Source: Desulfuromusa kysingii
Lineage (GTDB): Bacteria > Desulfobacterota > Desulfuromonadia > Desulfuromonadales > Geopsychrobacteraceae
Reading direction: 5' to 3'
DNA length: 64,000 nt
Assembly: GCF_900107645.1 (NCBI RefSeq)
Contig: NZ_FNQN01000008.1
Location: forward strand, 66,267 to 130,266
The notes below the pieces were generated by a model. That model was not told the DNA's origin and searched no databases. It saw only the letters and a program-made list of their open reading frames with translations. Both the position numbers and the translations under genes were made by a program. Shown here piece after piece: positions 1 to 11,845 of the stretch. How positions within the stretch are numbered: position 1 is the first letter of the stretch; every line of letters starts with the position of its first letter.

Positions 1-32
1 GTTTCAATCCACGCTCCCGCGAAGGGAGCGAC
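1..32 (-). CRISPR. Type I-C CRISPR repeat, leader-proximal end of an array
   Basis: The first 32 bases are one full type I-C-like repeat. Read on the minus strand it begins GTCGCTCCC, has a 7-bp stem (CGCTCCC/GGGAGCG) around the loop TTCGC, and ends in the typical TGGATTGAAAC tail. The tail points out of the window, so the spacers lie to the left. This copy sits next to the leader and cas2, so it is the first repeat of the array, where new spacers would be added. No spacer is visible, so array length and targets are unknown. A stem of this kind is the normal substrate of Cas5c processing. Confidence 0.93.
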
Positions 33-206
33 TGTTACTTTTTATCCGACTTTATTCATTGAGGTTTTTTCGGTATTTTTGCGAACCTCTGAAGATCGAC
101 ACTCGGTTAACATGCCAAATTTATGGACAGGTCAATACCTGTTACAATCATAACGTGTTACATCCCCTGCGAACCTCCCTAGGTTTTAACCACCGCTTGG
201 GGTTCG
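33..206 (-). promoter_or_regulatory. CRISPR leader of the type I-C array
   Basis: This AT-rich, non-coding stretch lies between the cas2 stop codon and the first repeat. In the direction of array transcription (minus strand) it holds GCGAACC at 207-201, then AGGTTCGC at 176-169 and again at 88-81. The first two form an inverted pair at the cas2-proximal end, and the third lies about 50 bases from the first repeat. Such motifs resemble those I recall from other type I-C leaders, where leader elements guide spacer integration and drive array transcription. No convincing -35/-10 pair was assigned. The ORF that crosses this region on the plus strand overlaps cas2 and is not credible. Confidence 0.8.
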
Positions 207-497
207 CTAAAGGATCAGTGGCCCTTCTTGGTCGATGCTCTCTTTTGCACCAACGTGCTCAATTCTTTTGTGCCAATTTGCACCAAGAAAATAAAAACGC
301 AAACTATCCCGTTCTTCATCTATGGCATCCACAAGCTGCTTCTTCATATTCACCCACTGCCCTGGGTCGACAATACATTCAAAAACTGAATATTGTACCC
401 GTTGACCGTGATTGGTACAGACTTTTGCCACGCGCCGTAGTCGCCGTGGTCCGCCGGGGTCAGAGGTTGCGACATCATAGCTCACCAAAACCATCAT
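207..497 (-). CDS. cas2: CRISPR-associated endonuclease Cas2 (type I-C)
   Basis: The protein has 96 residues, the usual Cas2 length. It starts MMVLVSYDVAT, the first beta strand of the ferredoxin fold with its conserved Asp at residue 8. Cas2 dimerises and bridges two Cas1 dimers in the spacer-integration complex. There are two adjacent ATG codons (497 and 494), and GGAGG lies about 7-10 bases upstream, so either may be used. It is the last gene of the cas operon, 4 bases after cas1, and is followed directly by the leader. The match to family, length and position is clear. Confidence 0.95.
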   Translation of the reverse strand: MMVLVSYDVATSDPGGPRRLRRVAKVCTNHGQRVQYSVFECIVDPGQWVNMKKQLVDAIDEERDSLRFYFLGANWHKRIEHVGAKESIDQEGPLIL

Positions 498-501
498 GGT
501 G

Positions 502-1533
502 TTACCTCCAAATAAAGGGCGGGTAGTCGTCGGTATCTCCCCGTAAAAACCGACTTAGGAGCTGTGCTTGGGCAAATAGTAACATTCCTAAGGGCATTTT
601 TTCTTGTAAATAGGGGTGCTCAATCTCTGTCTGTTTGCGCTTTTGATATTCGACTAAAAGTGTTTTACGGGTGTCATCACTCATGGTCACCGCACCCGAC
701 TCGGTGATAGTAAAGCCCTTTCTCTTAACCTGACCTCGGTTAATTAGCGATAAAGCTAAGCGATCAGCAAGAATTGGACGAAATTCTTCCATCAAATCTA
801 ACGCTAAGCTTAACCTCCCCGGTCGGTCTCGATGTAAAAAACCCACGGCAGGATCTAATCCCACGGATTCGAGGGCTGAGCGTGCATCGTGATAAAGCAA
901 TGAATACAAAAAAGATAATAGACAGTTGACTCGATCACGGGGTGGCCGTCGATTGCGGCCTTTAAAAATAAAATCGTCCTTTGCTGAAACAATCAGATGA
1001 TCAAACACGTCAAAATAGTCATTAGCCGCTTTGCCCTCAACCCCGCGTACCACATCGAGGTCATCCTCTTTTAACAGCCGGCGAATATGGCTAGTCAGGT
1101 CGTCACACCGCCGCCGCAGCGCAATAACCTCAAGTTTATCGCCATGATCGCGCAACGCTCGACTGACAACGGTACGGCTATTGGCAATTTTGCCAGCAAT
1201 AAACATCTTTGCAATTTGTGCTGAGGTATTCAAGTCATCTGCCCGGCGGTATTGTTCCCTGCGGAGCAAAACATTTCCAGCCACGGGGCCCTGTACACGC
1301 GCTAAAAATTTACCGTACTCAGTCATAAAACTGATCGACACATCATTGTTAACACAGTGACCGAGCAAAAAAGGGCTACACAGCACATTGCCAAAGCACA
1401 CAACTGAACCGAGGGTATGCACAGGTAAACGGATCTTTACCTCGCGATCAACCTTAACCACAACCGTTTCACCCTCTTTGTGCAAATACGCTCCCTGCGT
1501 GGTCACATACAGAGTATTGAGCATTTTTCTCAT
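502..1533 (-). CDS. cas1: CRISPR-associated endonuclease/integrase Cas1 (type I-C)
   Basis: The 343-residue length is normal for type I-C Cas1. The metal-binding residues can be seen: Glu near residue 165 in EGKAANDYF, His near 233 in HRDRPGR, and Glu near 248 in DLMEEFRP. Cas1 with Cas2 integrates new spacers at the leader-repeat junction. Its ATG overlaps the cas4 stop codon (ATGA), which implies translational coupling. A second in-frame Met at residue 4 is an alternative start. The gene is intact, and together with cas4 and cas2 the adaptation module appears functional. Confidence 0.96.
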   Translation of the reverse strand: MRKMLNTLYVTTQGAYLHKEGETVVVKVDREVKIRLPVHTLGSVVCFGNVLCSPFLLGHCVNNDVSISFMTEYGKFLARVQGPVAGNVLLRREQYRRADDLNTSAQIAKMFIAGKIANSRTVVSRALRDHGDKLEVIALRRRCDDLTSHIRRLLKEDDLDVVRGVEGKAANDYFDVFDHLIVSAKDDFIFKGRNRRPPRDRVNCLLSFLYSLLYHDARSALESVGLDPAVGFLHRDRPGRLSLALDLMEEFRPILADRLALSLINRGQVKRKGFTITESGAVTMSDDTRKTLLVEYQKRKQTEIEHPYLQEKMPLGMLLFAQAQLLSRFLRGDTDDYPPFIWR

Positions 1534-2153
1534 AGTTGACCTTCCAACATGCGTTGCATATAGCGCTTAACAGAGCGTCCCTTAGAGCAGTTTTTCGGCA
1601 GGCAAATATTTATGAGTGAGCACTGATCACATTTAGACTCGTAGTTAGCGGAAGGGGTCATACCTGCAACAAGCAAAGAGTGAACGTGATAGATAACCTG
1701 CTCTGTTAGCTGACGCAGTTCCTCATCAAAAGTAACAACTGTTCTGCGGCGCCGTTTACCATAGAACAATGCCCCTTCATCTATTTGCAGGGTGAGCATC
1801 TCCTCTAAACACAGGCTTTGAGCGCACAGTTGTACCTCATCACAGCGATTTTTCTTTGGCTTGCCGCGCTTATATTCAACAGGAAAAACTGTTCCGTCGT
1901 AATGAAATTCAACGACATCGGCCTGACCACTCAACCCTAAACGATGTGAGCACAGCGGCAAGGTGCGCACAATGCGCACATCACCAGCCGTATCACTTTT
2001 ATTACTATCCACCCGTTCGTGCAAGACTTGCCCTTCAGCAGTATAACGATTTTCAGCCCACTGTTGTTCTAGATGAATCAACGCGCATTGGCGCGGACAG
2101 AACATATAGTGCTGCAAGGCTGATAGCATGACGAAATCGGATTCGGCGTACAT
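1530..2153 (-). CDS. cas4: CRISPR-associated exonuclease Cas4 (type I-C)
   Basis: The protein has about 207 residues of the RecB-like PDDEXK nuclease family. An N-terminal CPRQCALIHLEQQW segment supplies the first cluster cysteine. VEYKRGK near residue 98 is the nuclease motif, and KCDQCSLINIC near the C terminus gives the remaining Fe-S cysteines. Cas4 trims prespacers and selects those next to a PAM. The start ATG at 2153 shares a base with the TGA of the preceding BRO-like gene (TGATG). A GTG one codon upstream is possible. Tight coupling to both the gene before and cas1 after it shows that all are one transcript. Confidence 0.94.
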   Translation of the reverse strand: MYAESDFVMLSALQHYMFCPRQCALIHLEQQWAENRYTAEGQVLHERVDSNKSDTAGDVRIVRTLPLCSHRLGLSGQADVVEFHYDGTVFPVEYKRGKPKKNRCDEVQLCAQSLCLEEMLTLQIDEGALFYGKRRRRTVVTFDEELRQLTEQVIYHVHSLLVAGMTPSANYESKCDQCSLINICLPKNCSKGRSVKRYMQRMLEGQL

Positions 2154-2977
2154 CACTCTCTACCTAGACGTTTTTGTTTTTCAGTCTGCTCAAGAAAGTT
2201 ATCATTTGATACAACTTTGCGACCCGAGGTCTCTTCCAACTGCTGCCGTGCATCACCAGCAACCTTGCCACCTTTATGGGCAGCATCTCTATTTTCATCA
2301 AACCCTTGGGCATCATGCGCCTTGGTAATTTCAGTTGTAGCGGCTTCGCCAAGCATGGAAAAGATCAATTCAAGATCACCCATATGGTCGCGCAGATTTT
2401 CTCGATCTAACCCTTTAAGTTGTTTATATTCAGATGGTGTTACACCAAATGCCGCTTTAGATATCTCAGCCGTGAGGATGGCATATTCACGGCTTTCACC
2501 AACCTCGCGATTTTTCCACTCTTCGGTCAATTCTGCCCGAACAGCAATACCGCGCATCCGTTTTTCAATCCATGCTTCTGAATAGCCCTTAGCTTGATAC
2601 AGTTCGCGTGTACGCTTGGTTGCCAGTTCAGGATCTTCAATCTCTTGTACGCGCTCGTAACCTACTTTAGCCAACCAGCGCTTAAAGGGTTCGGCCTTAG
2701 GGGATGGGATGGATTGAATGATGCGAAAGATGCCTTCGGTATTAGCGCAATTAAGTTTTTGTTTGCCGCCTGAAGTTTCAATTGCAAGGGGGGTGGCAAT
2801 TTGCCCCCACCCTTTAGCTAACTCTTTGTCTCGTCTACGCATATCCTTAATATAACCTGCGGGATTAACCGAATCGGTTAATGCAGCAACGACATCTACG
2901 ATCACAAACCACCACACATTATTGTGTAAAGTACGTCGAATCTCTTTACCTTTAAAGATTGCCAGTTTGTCAGTCAT
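2153..2977 (-). CDS. BRO-N/phage antirepressor-like protein embedded in the cas operon
   Basis: This is a 274-residue protein. The N-terminal ~110 residues match the BRO-N fold (IFKGKEIRRTLHNNVWWFV, then FRIIQSIPSPKAEPFKRWLA), a DNA-binding domain common in phage antirepressors and baculovirus BRO proteins. The C-terminal half (NLRDHMGDLELIFSMLGEA, then HKGGKVAGDARQQLEE) resembles the C-terminal region of bacterial BRO/DinD-like proteins. GAGGG lies just upstream of the ATG. Standard type I-C operons have cas4 directly after cas7; here this gene sits between them, 56 bases after cas7 and joined to cas4 by TGATG. No function in CRISPR immunity is established. It may be a regulator, a phage-derived passenger or a damage-response gene. 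Confidence 0.8.
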   Translation of the reverse strand: MTDKLAIFKGKEIRRTLHNNVWWFVIVDVVAALTDSVNPAGYIKDMRRRDKELAKGWGQIATPLAIETSGGKQKLNCANTEGIFRIIQSIPSPKAEPFKRWLAKVGYERVQEIEDPELATKRTRELYQAKGYSEAWIEKRMRGIAVRAELTEEWKNREVGESREYAILTAEISKAAFGVTPSEYKQLKGLDRENLRDHMGDLELIFSMLGEAATTEITKAHDAQGFDENRDAAHKGGKVAGDARQQLEETSGRKVVSNDNFLEQTEKQKRLGRE

Positions 2978-3033
2978 CGTCCCTCTTCTTTCAATTTATA
3001 GCGGGGTACAATTTGCACCCCGCTTGACAATAC

Positions 3034-3894
3034 TTATAGTTTTTCAATTATTTCAACACCAGATGGTGCCGCTCCAACAGTTACCGCATAATCCTTAAAT
3101 GAGCGTGCTGGCCCTTCTGAACCTTCTTTCCGCTTAATAGTGACCAAATCAAATAATTGGTGTGCAGGGGCATTGCCGAGTTTATTGTCATGTTTAAAGA
3201 CAAATAGCTTGCGACTACTCATCATGCCACGCGCTGCAGAACGGTCGTGTTCAAACATATTGATCAGTGCATCCCATAATAACTCTAAGTCTTTGTCGCT
3301 AAAGCCTGTTTTAGCCGCTAAAGGTGCTGAAATAAATCCGTGTGCGACATATAAGCCGTAAGGGACGATATATTTACGTCCCATAGTACGCTCTTTTTCT
3401 AAATCCTTTTCATTGGTAACCGCCATACGCGTAATGGTTACCTCTTGGGGAACAACGGGTTCGACACTTTTGGCAAAGGCGAGCTGAATTGGACCACGCA
3501 CTTGACCACAATTGACCTCCGTGGTCATTACCGCACCAAAAGCACGGATATCGTAGAAATTAGAGCACATCCAACCGGTTACCCGCTGCGCATCTTCGAT
3601 GCTTTTGGGCAGTTTTTTAGTAACGGGTTTTAAATCAAACTCCTTATAGGCCAACTCATTGGTGCGATTGAGAACTGCTTTTTCTTGTATGTAGATATTG
3701 AAACCGTTCTCACCATCTTTTGCTAACGACACATGATTACGAATTTTGCGCTTTAAACATACATCGGTCACTAAACCATGCCCCGTTTCAGGATCAATGC
3801 GGGGCATGTTCCCCGCATCAGGGTCACCATTGGGGTTGCCATTTTCAACATCAAAAAGAAGAACGAATTCGTAACGATTGGTAATAGCTGACAT
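3034..3894 (-). CDS. cas7: Cascade backbone protein Cas7 (Csd2, type I-C)
   Basis: This 286-residue protein begins with the typical Csd2 segment YEFVLLFDVENGNPNGDPD. Cas7 copies form the helical filament along the crRNA in the type I-C effector complex. The conserved GRKYIVPYGLYVAHGFISA and FEHDRSAARGMMSSRKL segments are present. It starts 3 bases after the end of cas8c, so it is co-translated with the rest of the effector genes. The gene is complete. The 56 bases after it contain only the ribosome-binding site of the BRO-like gene. Confidence 0.95.
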   Translation of the reverse strand: MSAITNRYEFVLLFDVENGNPNGDPDAGNMPRIDPETGHGLVTDVCLKRKIRNHVSLAKDGENGFNIYIQEKAVLNRTNELAYKEFDLKPVTKKLPKSIEDAQRVTGWMCSNFYDIRAFGAVMTTEVNCGQVRGPIQLAFAKSVEPVVPQEVTITRMAVTNEKDLEKERTMGRKYIVPYGLYVAHGFISAPLAAKTGFSDKDLELLWDALINMFEHDRSAARGMMSSRKLFVFKHDNKLGNAPAHQLFDLVTIKRKEGSEGPARSFKDYAVTVGAAPSGVEIIEKL

Positions 3895-3897
3895 GGA

Positions 3898-8508
<4,611 letters not shown>

Positions 8509-8688
8509 CAAATTCCCTCCAGTTTTCTAAAAGACTACCATCACACCATGTCAAAATAAGTCACACACCACAGACAACAATCCAACATCTGCCAATAATC
8601 CGGGCAGGACAGGTATTAGGGCTGAGCTGACCTGCACCTTGAAGATCTGGGCGAACACATAGGTTCACACCTACGAAATCATCCGGAA

Positions 8689-8714
8689 CCGGGCGCGGCG
8701 AGCAGCGCCCCTAC
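8689..8714. repeat. REP palindrome overlapping the transposase stop codon
   Basis: This GC-rich imperfect palindrome reads CCGGGCGCGGCGAGCAGCGC and continues CCCTAC on the plus strand. It matches the two copies inside the neighbouring transposase gene and one at 16970. The terminal GTAG of the palindrome, read on the minus strand, supplies the TAG stop of the RAYT gene. REP elements of this kind are the presumed substrates of RAYT enzymes. Confidence 0.75.
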
Positions 8715-9298
8715 GGTGCACTGTTCCTTTGGTTGGTTGGGTTTTCGTTGTCGTCGTCCCATTGCGCCGGATTGTTGCGAATATATTGACGGATATTGTG
8801 CAATTCGTTTTCATTACGAATGATCCGTTCGTAATAATTTCGTTGCCATAACGGTTGGCCTGATCGGTCGAGACTTATATTCACGTTGATTGCTGAAATT
8901 GATTTAAATGCCCTTATTACATCACCCAACGTAGGGGCGCTGCTTGCCGCGCCCTGATCTGTGGTGCCGTTTTTACCGTAACCGGGCGCAGCAAGCGGCG
9001 CCCCTACAACAACAGGTGGTTGTAAAATAATAATTCCGTGAAAATGGTTGGGCATGATCACGTGTTCATCAATCGCCATATCCGGGTATTTCGCTGGCAA
9101 TTCCAACCAGCTATTTTCTACCATCCGCCCTGCATCATTCAAGGTGATCACACCATCTGCAATCTCACCCAACAATGATTCTCGCCCCTGCACACAAATG
9201 GTGACAAAATAGAACCCCGCTGAAGAATAATCGTAGTCGACCATTCGGATTGATCGACGCTCATGAATCTCAGGATTAAAATTCACCTTCTTCCCCAT
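8711..9298 (-). CDS. REP-associated tyrosine transposase (RAYT, Y1/HUH family)
   Basis: This 195-residue protein belongs to the IS200-like Y1 transposase superfamily, REP-associated branch. MPNHFHGIIIL holds the intact HUH pair that binds the metal ion. The segment RNYYERIIRNENELHNIRQY is typical of the C-terminal part of the family and should contain the catalytic Tyr. RAYT enzymes cut and join single-stranded REP sequences. Residues in the middle (VGAPLAAPGYG to GAASSAPTLG) are encoded by a pair of inverted REP copies lying inside the gene, and another REP provides the stop codon. The region interrupts no neighbour; it lies beyond a terminator that isolates it from trmO. Confidence 0.88.
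   Translation of the reverse strand: MGKKVNFNPEIHERRSIRMVDYDYSSAGFYFVTICVQGRESLLGEIADGVITLNDAGRMVENSWLELPAKYPDMAIDEHVIMPNHFHGIIILQPPVVVGAPLAAPGYGKNGTTDQGAASSAPTLGDVIRAFKSISAINVNISLDRSGQPLWQRNYYERIIRNENELHNIRQYIRNNPAQWDDDNENPTNQRNSAP
8931..9007. repeat. Inverted REP pair (BIME-like) inside the RAYT reading frame
   Basis: Two REP copies face each other: 8931-8955 (GTAGGGGCGCTGCTTGCCGC and on) and 8982-9007 (CCGGGCGCAGCAAGCGGCGC and on), separated by 26 bases. The pair is read through in frame and encodes the peptide from VVVGAPLAAPG to GAASSAPTLG in the transposase. The two copies could pair with each other as a long cruciform. Confidence 0.78.
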
Positions 9299-9307
9299 TC
9301 TGGACGC

Positions 9308-9337
9308 AAAAAAAGCGCACGGAATATATCCGTGCGC
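9308..9337 (-). terminator. Rho-independent terminator after trmO
   Basis: On the minus strand a 9-bp perfect stem (GCGCACGGA/TCCGTGCGC, loop of 5) is followed by seven T residues. It lies about 115 bases after the trmO stop and separates that transcription unit from the RAYT gene. Confidence 0.85.
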
Positions 9338-9451
9338 TTCGATATTTAATGTTAATAACAGGTTTACTCATGGTCCCCCCTCAGGAATGATAAATCACGG
9401 TCACATTATAACTTCATTCATCTGCATTGCAATGTCGCTGGGTAAACTGCA

Positions 9452-9946
9452 TTAATAATCATGGGGGATACCCTGTATATGCAGGGTGAGGTGGTCGTCT
9501 TCATCGAGTCCAGCGACCCAGCCGTTATTGGCATCCCTTTTATTATCCAGGTCATGAATGTAGGGCTTGATATCGAGTAGCGGAGTATTGTTAAAAACAT
9601 CAAGTCCCGTAGTATAGACTTTGTCACCTTGGATTTGTTTCACTTTGACAACACTGAGGCCAATCGGATTGGGGCGAGCTGGCGAACGGCTGGCAAACAG
9701 GCCGACCTGATGTCCGGCCGCCCACGGTGGGGTAACCTCCATTTTCGGCTCAGCTTTCAAACGATCAATGAAATAGAGAACATAAATATAGTGAAAGGAA
9801 TCGAGATCTTTGAGTCCGGCAACATATTCAGTATCGAGCTGCAGGTAAAATTCCTGTTCATCATTTGCTACAGGTTGATATGGGGCGCTGTTTACGTAAG
9901 GGGTCTTGATCAGTCCAATAGGGGTAAATTGTCGATTCTCCATCAT
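9452..9946 (-). CDS. trmO: tRNA (t6A37) N6-methyltransferase TrmO (YaeB/TsaA family)
   Basis: This 164-residue protein begins FTPIGLIKTPY, the family signature. It contains GLFASRSPARPNPIGLSVVK, the conserved SAM-binding and active-site segment of TrmO, and ends with the DIKPYIHDLD motif. TrmO methylates N6 of threonylcarbamoyladenosine at position 37 of some tRNAs. Two ATG codons (9946 and 9943) are possible and no strong ribosome-binding site is seen. The start lies 2 bases after the stop of the upstream Y1-like gene, so the two are probably cotranscribed. The E. coli enzyme is longer; short single-domain forms occur widely. Confidence 0.9.
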   Translation of the reverse strand: MMENRQFTPIGLIKTPYVNSAPYQPVANDEQEFYLQLDTEYVAGLKDLDSFHYIYVLYFIDRLKAEPKMEVTPPWAAGHQVGLFASRSPARPNPIGLSVVKVKQIQGDKVYTTGLDVFNNTPLLDIKPYIHDLDNKRDANNGWVAGLDEDDHLTLHIQGIPHDY

Positions 9947-9947
9947 A

Positions 9948-10889
9948 TTAACGTCGTATCCGCTTCATCAGTTTGTGGTAGGTTTCAGCAACTTTGGGAT
10001 CTTTTTTGGCTTTCAGCTGTAGTCTCCGCACAGCGGAACTTAATGATGAGACATCACGTCCAAGTTGCTCTCCAAGGGCAGTCATGGTGCCACATCCTGT
10101 TTCTAAATAGAGCCACGCCAGATATGCTCGTGCTTCGGAGTTGTGACGATTTTTCCCTGCGGCGGCCAATTCTTCGGCTGTAATTTTATAGTGATCAAGA
10201 ACAATCTGCATCACTTTCTGTGGATTCACTTTCGGTTGATATTTCTGGCGTGAAAGTTTCAGGACACCCCGGACAAAGTCTTCATCGCCAAGAATTCGCG
10301 GATCACTTTCACTGCCGCGATAAAAATCTATGTGCGCTTCTGCCTCCAGACCTTCATTGACATACGCATGAAATCGCATCAGAGCACGAACCCCGGTCTC
10401 TTCGATCTGCAGAAACGTTCGATCCGTTGTCAGCCAGAGGACCGTTTCCCGACCGCAATAACTGCGATGGCTACTCCAGCGGTAGCGCATCGGATCATTT
10501 TCGAGTCCTAACCGGAGCGGGGCCAGATGGAGTTCTCTGACCAGATCTAACAGGTACGTTTCGGGGTTGATGAGAATCGCCTTGTAGCGCCCTTGGAACA
10601 GGTGGCCCGACTGCTGGTGCCAATCATTGAACCAGCGGGTATAACGAAACCCCAGTTGTTGCATGATCCGCGCGAGGGGGACATCACCCACTTCGATCAC
10701 CAGTTGTAATTGATCTGGCAACAGACAATAGGCATGCACCTTGTGACCAAACTTCTCAATCCCCTCCTGGATCAAGAGCAGGAAGCGGGTCCGGTCGGTC
10801 ACATCAATAAAGACCTGTTGATGGCTGTTGCCGTGCAAGCTGACATGGTAAACAGCCCCCGGAAAGTGTAAACGTGGTTTTCGTGCCAT
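9948..10889 (-). CDS. Y1-transposase-like protein with degenerate HUH motif and DnaA-C-like HTH
   Basis: The N-terminal ~170 residues (ARKPRLHFPGAVYHVSLHGN, later GHLFQGRYKAILI, VRELHLAPLRLGL and WSSHRSYCG) are recognisably the COG1943 IS200/Y1 transposase fold. The HUH site, normally MPNHxHLL, reads LPDQLQLV, so both metal-binding His are replaced by Gln and nicking activity is doubtful. The C-terminal ~100 residues (ITAEELAAAGKNRHNSEARA, then ALGEQLGRDVSSLSSAVRRL) resemble the DnaA domain IV helix-turn-helix. The ATG at 10889 follows GGAGG at a normal distance, so an upstream 16-codon extension is rejected. The protein has 313 residues. It is likely a domesticated DNA- or RNA-binding protein rather than a transposase; its role is unknown. 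Confidence 0.82.
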   Translation of the reverse strand: MARKPRLHFPGAVYHVSLHGNSHQQVFIDVTDRTRFLLLIQEGIEKFGHKVHAYCLLPDQLQLVIEVGDVPLARIMQQLGFRYTRWFNDWHQQSGHLFQGRYKAILINPETYLLDLVRELHLAPLRLGLENDPMRYRWSSHRSYCGRETVLWLTTDRTFLQIEETGVRALMRFHAYVNEGLEAEAHIDFYRGSESDPRILGDEDFVRGVLKLSRQKYQPKVNPQKVMQIVLDHYKITAEELAAAGKNRHNSEARAYLAWLYLETGCGTMTALGEQLGRDVSSLSSAVRRLQLKAKKDPKVAETYHKLMKRIRR

Positions 10890-10990
10890 CGCTTCCTCCA
10901 GATGTAATATTGCAAGCCTGCCCCTACTTGATCTCAAAAATAACAGAACTTGTGTTAATTACAACTTAAATTGAGGAGAATGGAGACAAT

Positions 10991-11845
10991 TCAATCTTTT
11001 TCTTTACTGAAATAGAGGTTCACCAGAGCCAGACAAAATGTTCCGACAATCAGCAACAGAGAGATGGCGTTGATGACCGGTGTACTACCGTCCCTGACCT
11101 GAAGATACAGGTTGATCGGCAGAGTCGGCTTGGAACCAACCAGAAACAGAGTGGTATTGAAGTTCTCAAAGCTCATCAAAAACGCGACGGCTCCTGCACC
11201 AATGACCGCCGGACGGAGAAATTTGAGGGTGATGTGCCAGATCACTTCAAGCCGGGTCGCACCAAGGTTCATCGCCGCCTCTTCAAGGGTATGATCAAAC
11301 TTGCGTAACCGGGCGGAAACGACTAAGGCGACAAAGGTGGTAATAAACGAGAACTGTCCCATGACCACAAGCCAGAAACTGGGCCGGAAAAGAGCGACAT
11401 CAATCCCGAAGCTGTTCTCAACAAAAGTTCCTGCGGTATTGGCCGCCAGCAACAGTGAAATCCCCAGGATGACACCGGGAATGACCAATGGTGCCAGCAT
11501 CAGAAAGTAGAGCAGGTTTTTAAACGGGAAGTCTTCCTGCTCAAACAGAAAAGCAGCACAGGTACCAACGATAGTGCTAAAAATAGCAACCCAGAATGCC
11601 GTCTGAAAACTGGTCAAAATAGCCCGCAGATTCTGACTGTCATTAAAGATACCGATCCGCTCTGGACCCGAGGCCACGAACCAATCCAGACTGAAACCAT
11701 ACCAGGGCAAGGAGGGAAAATCAGAGTTGTTAAACGCCAAGACACAGGTCACAAACAGCGGGGCAAACAGAAATACAAAATAACAGATCATGAAGGTGCC
11801 ATAGGTGAAGCTATAACGTTTCGTGTTAGGAAGAGTTCTGATCAT
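10991..11845 (-). CDS. potC: Spermidine/putrescine-type ABC transporter permease PotC
   Basis: The gene encodes about 284 residues with six predicted membrane helices and the permease EAA-type loop EEAAMNLGATRLEVIWHITL. It belongs to the PotC/binding-protein-dependent permease family of the inner membrane. The ATG at 11845 overlaps the potB stop (ATGA), so an upstream extension of 35 residues that would run inside potB is rejected. It is the last gene of potDABC. Substrate specificity (spermidine, putrescine or a related compound) cannot be read from the permease. Confidence 0.9.
   Translation of the reverse strand: MIRTLPNTKRYSFTYGTFMICYFVFLFAPLFVTCVLAFNNSDFPSLPWYGFSLDWFVASGPERIGIFNDSQNLRAILTSFQTAFWVAIFSTIVGTCAAFLFEQEDFPFKNLLYFLMLAPLVIPGVILGISLLLAANTAGTFVENSFGIDVALFRPSFWLVVMGQFSFITTFVALVVSARLRKFDHTLEEAAMNLGATRLEVIWHITLKFLRPAVIGAGAVAFLMSFENFNTTLFLVGSKPTLPINLYLQVRDGSTPVINAISLLLIVGTFCLALVNLYFSKEKD

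Noticed and set aside
59-526. Plus-strand ORF of 155 codons across the CRISPR leader and cas2
   Set aside because: It is antisense to cas2 and to a non-coding leader and lacks similarity to any family I know.
10890-10937. N-terminal extension of the Y1-like protein
   Set aside because: GGAGG sits directly before the ATG at 10889, and the extra 16 residues (MRSSRGRLAILHLEEA) contain the translated ribosome-binding site.
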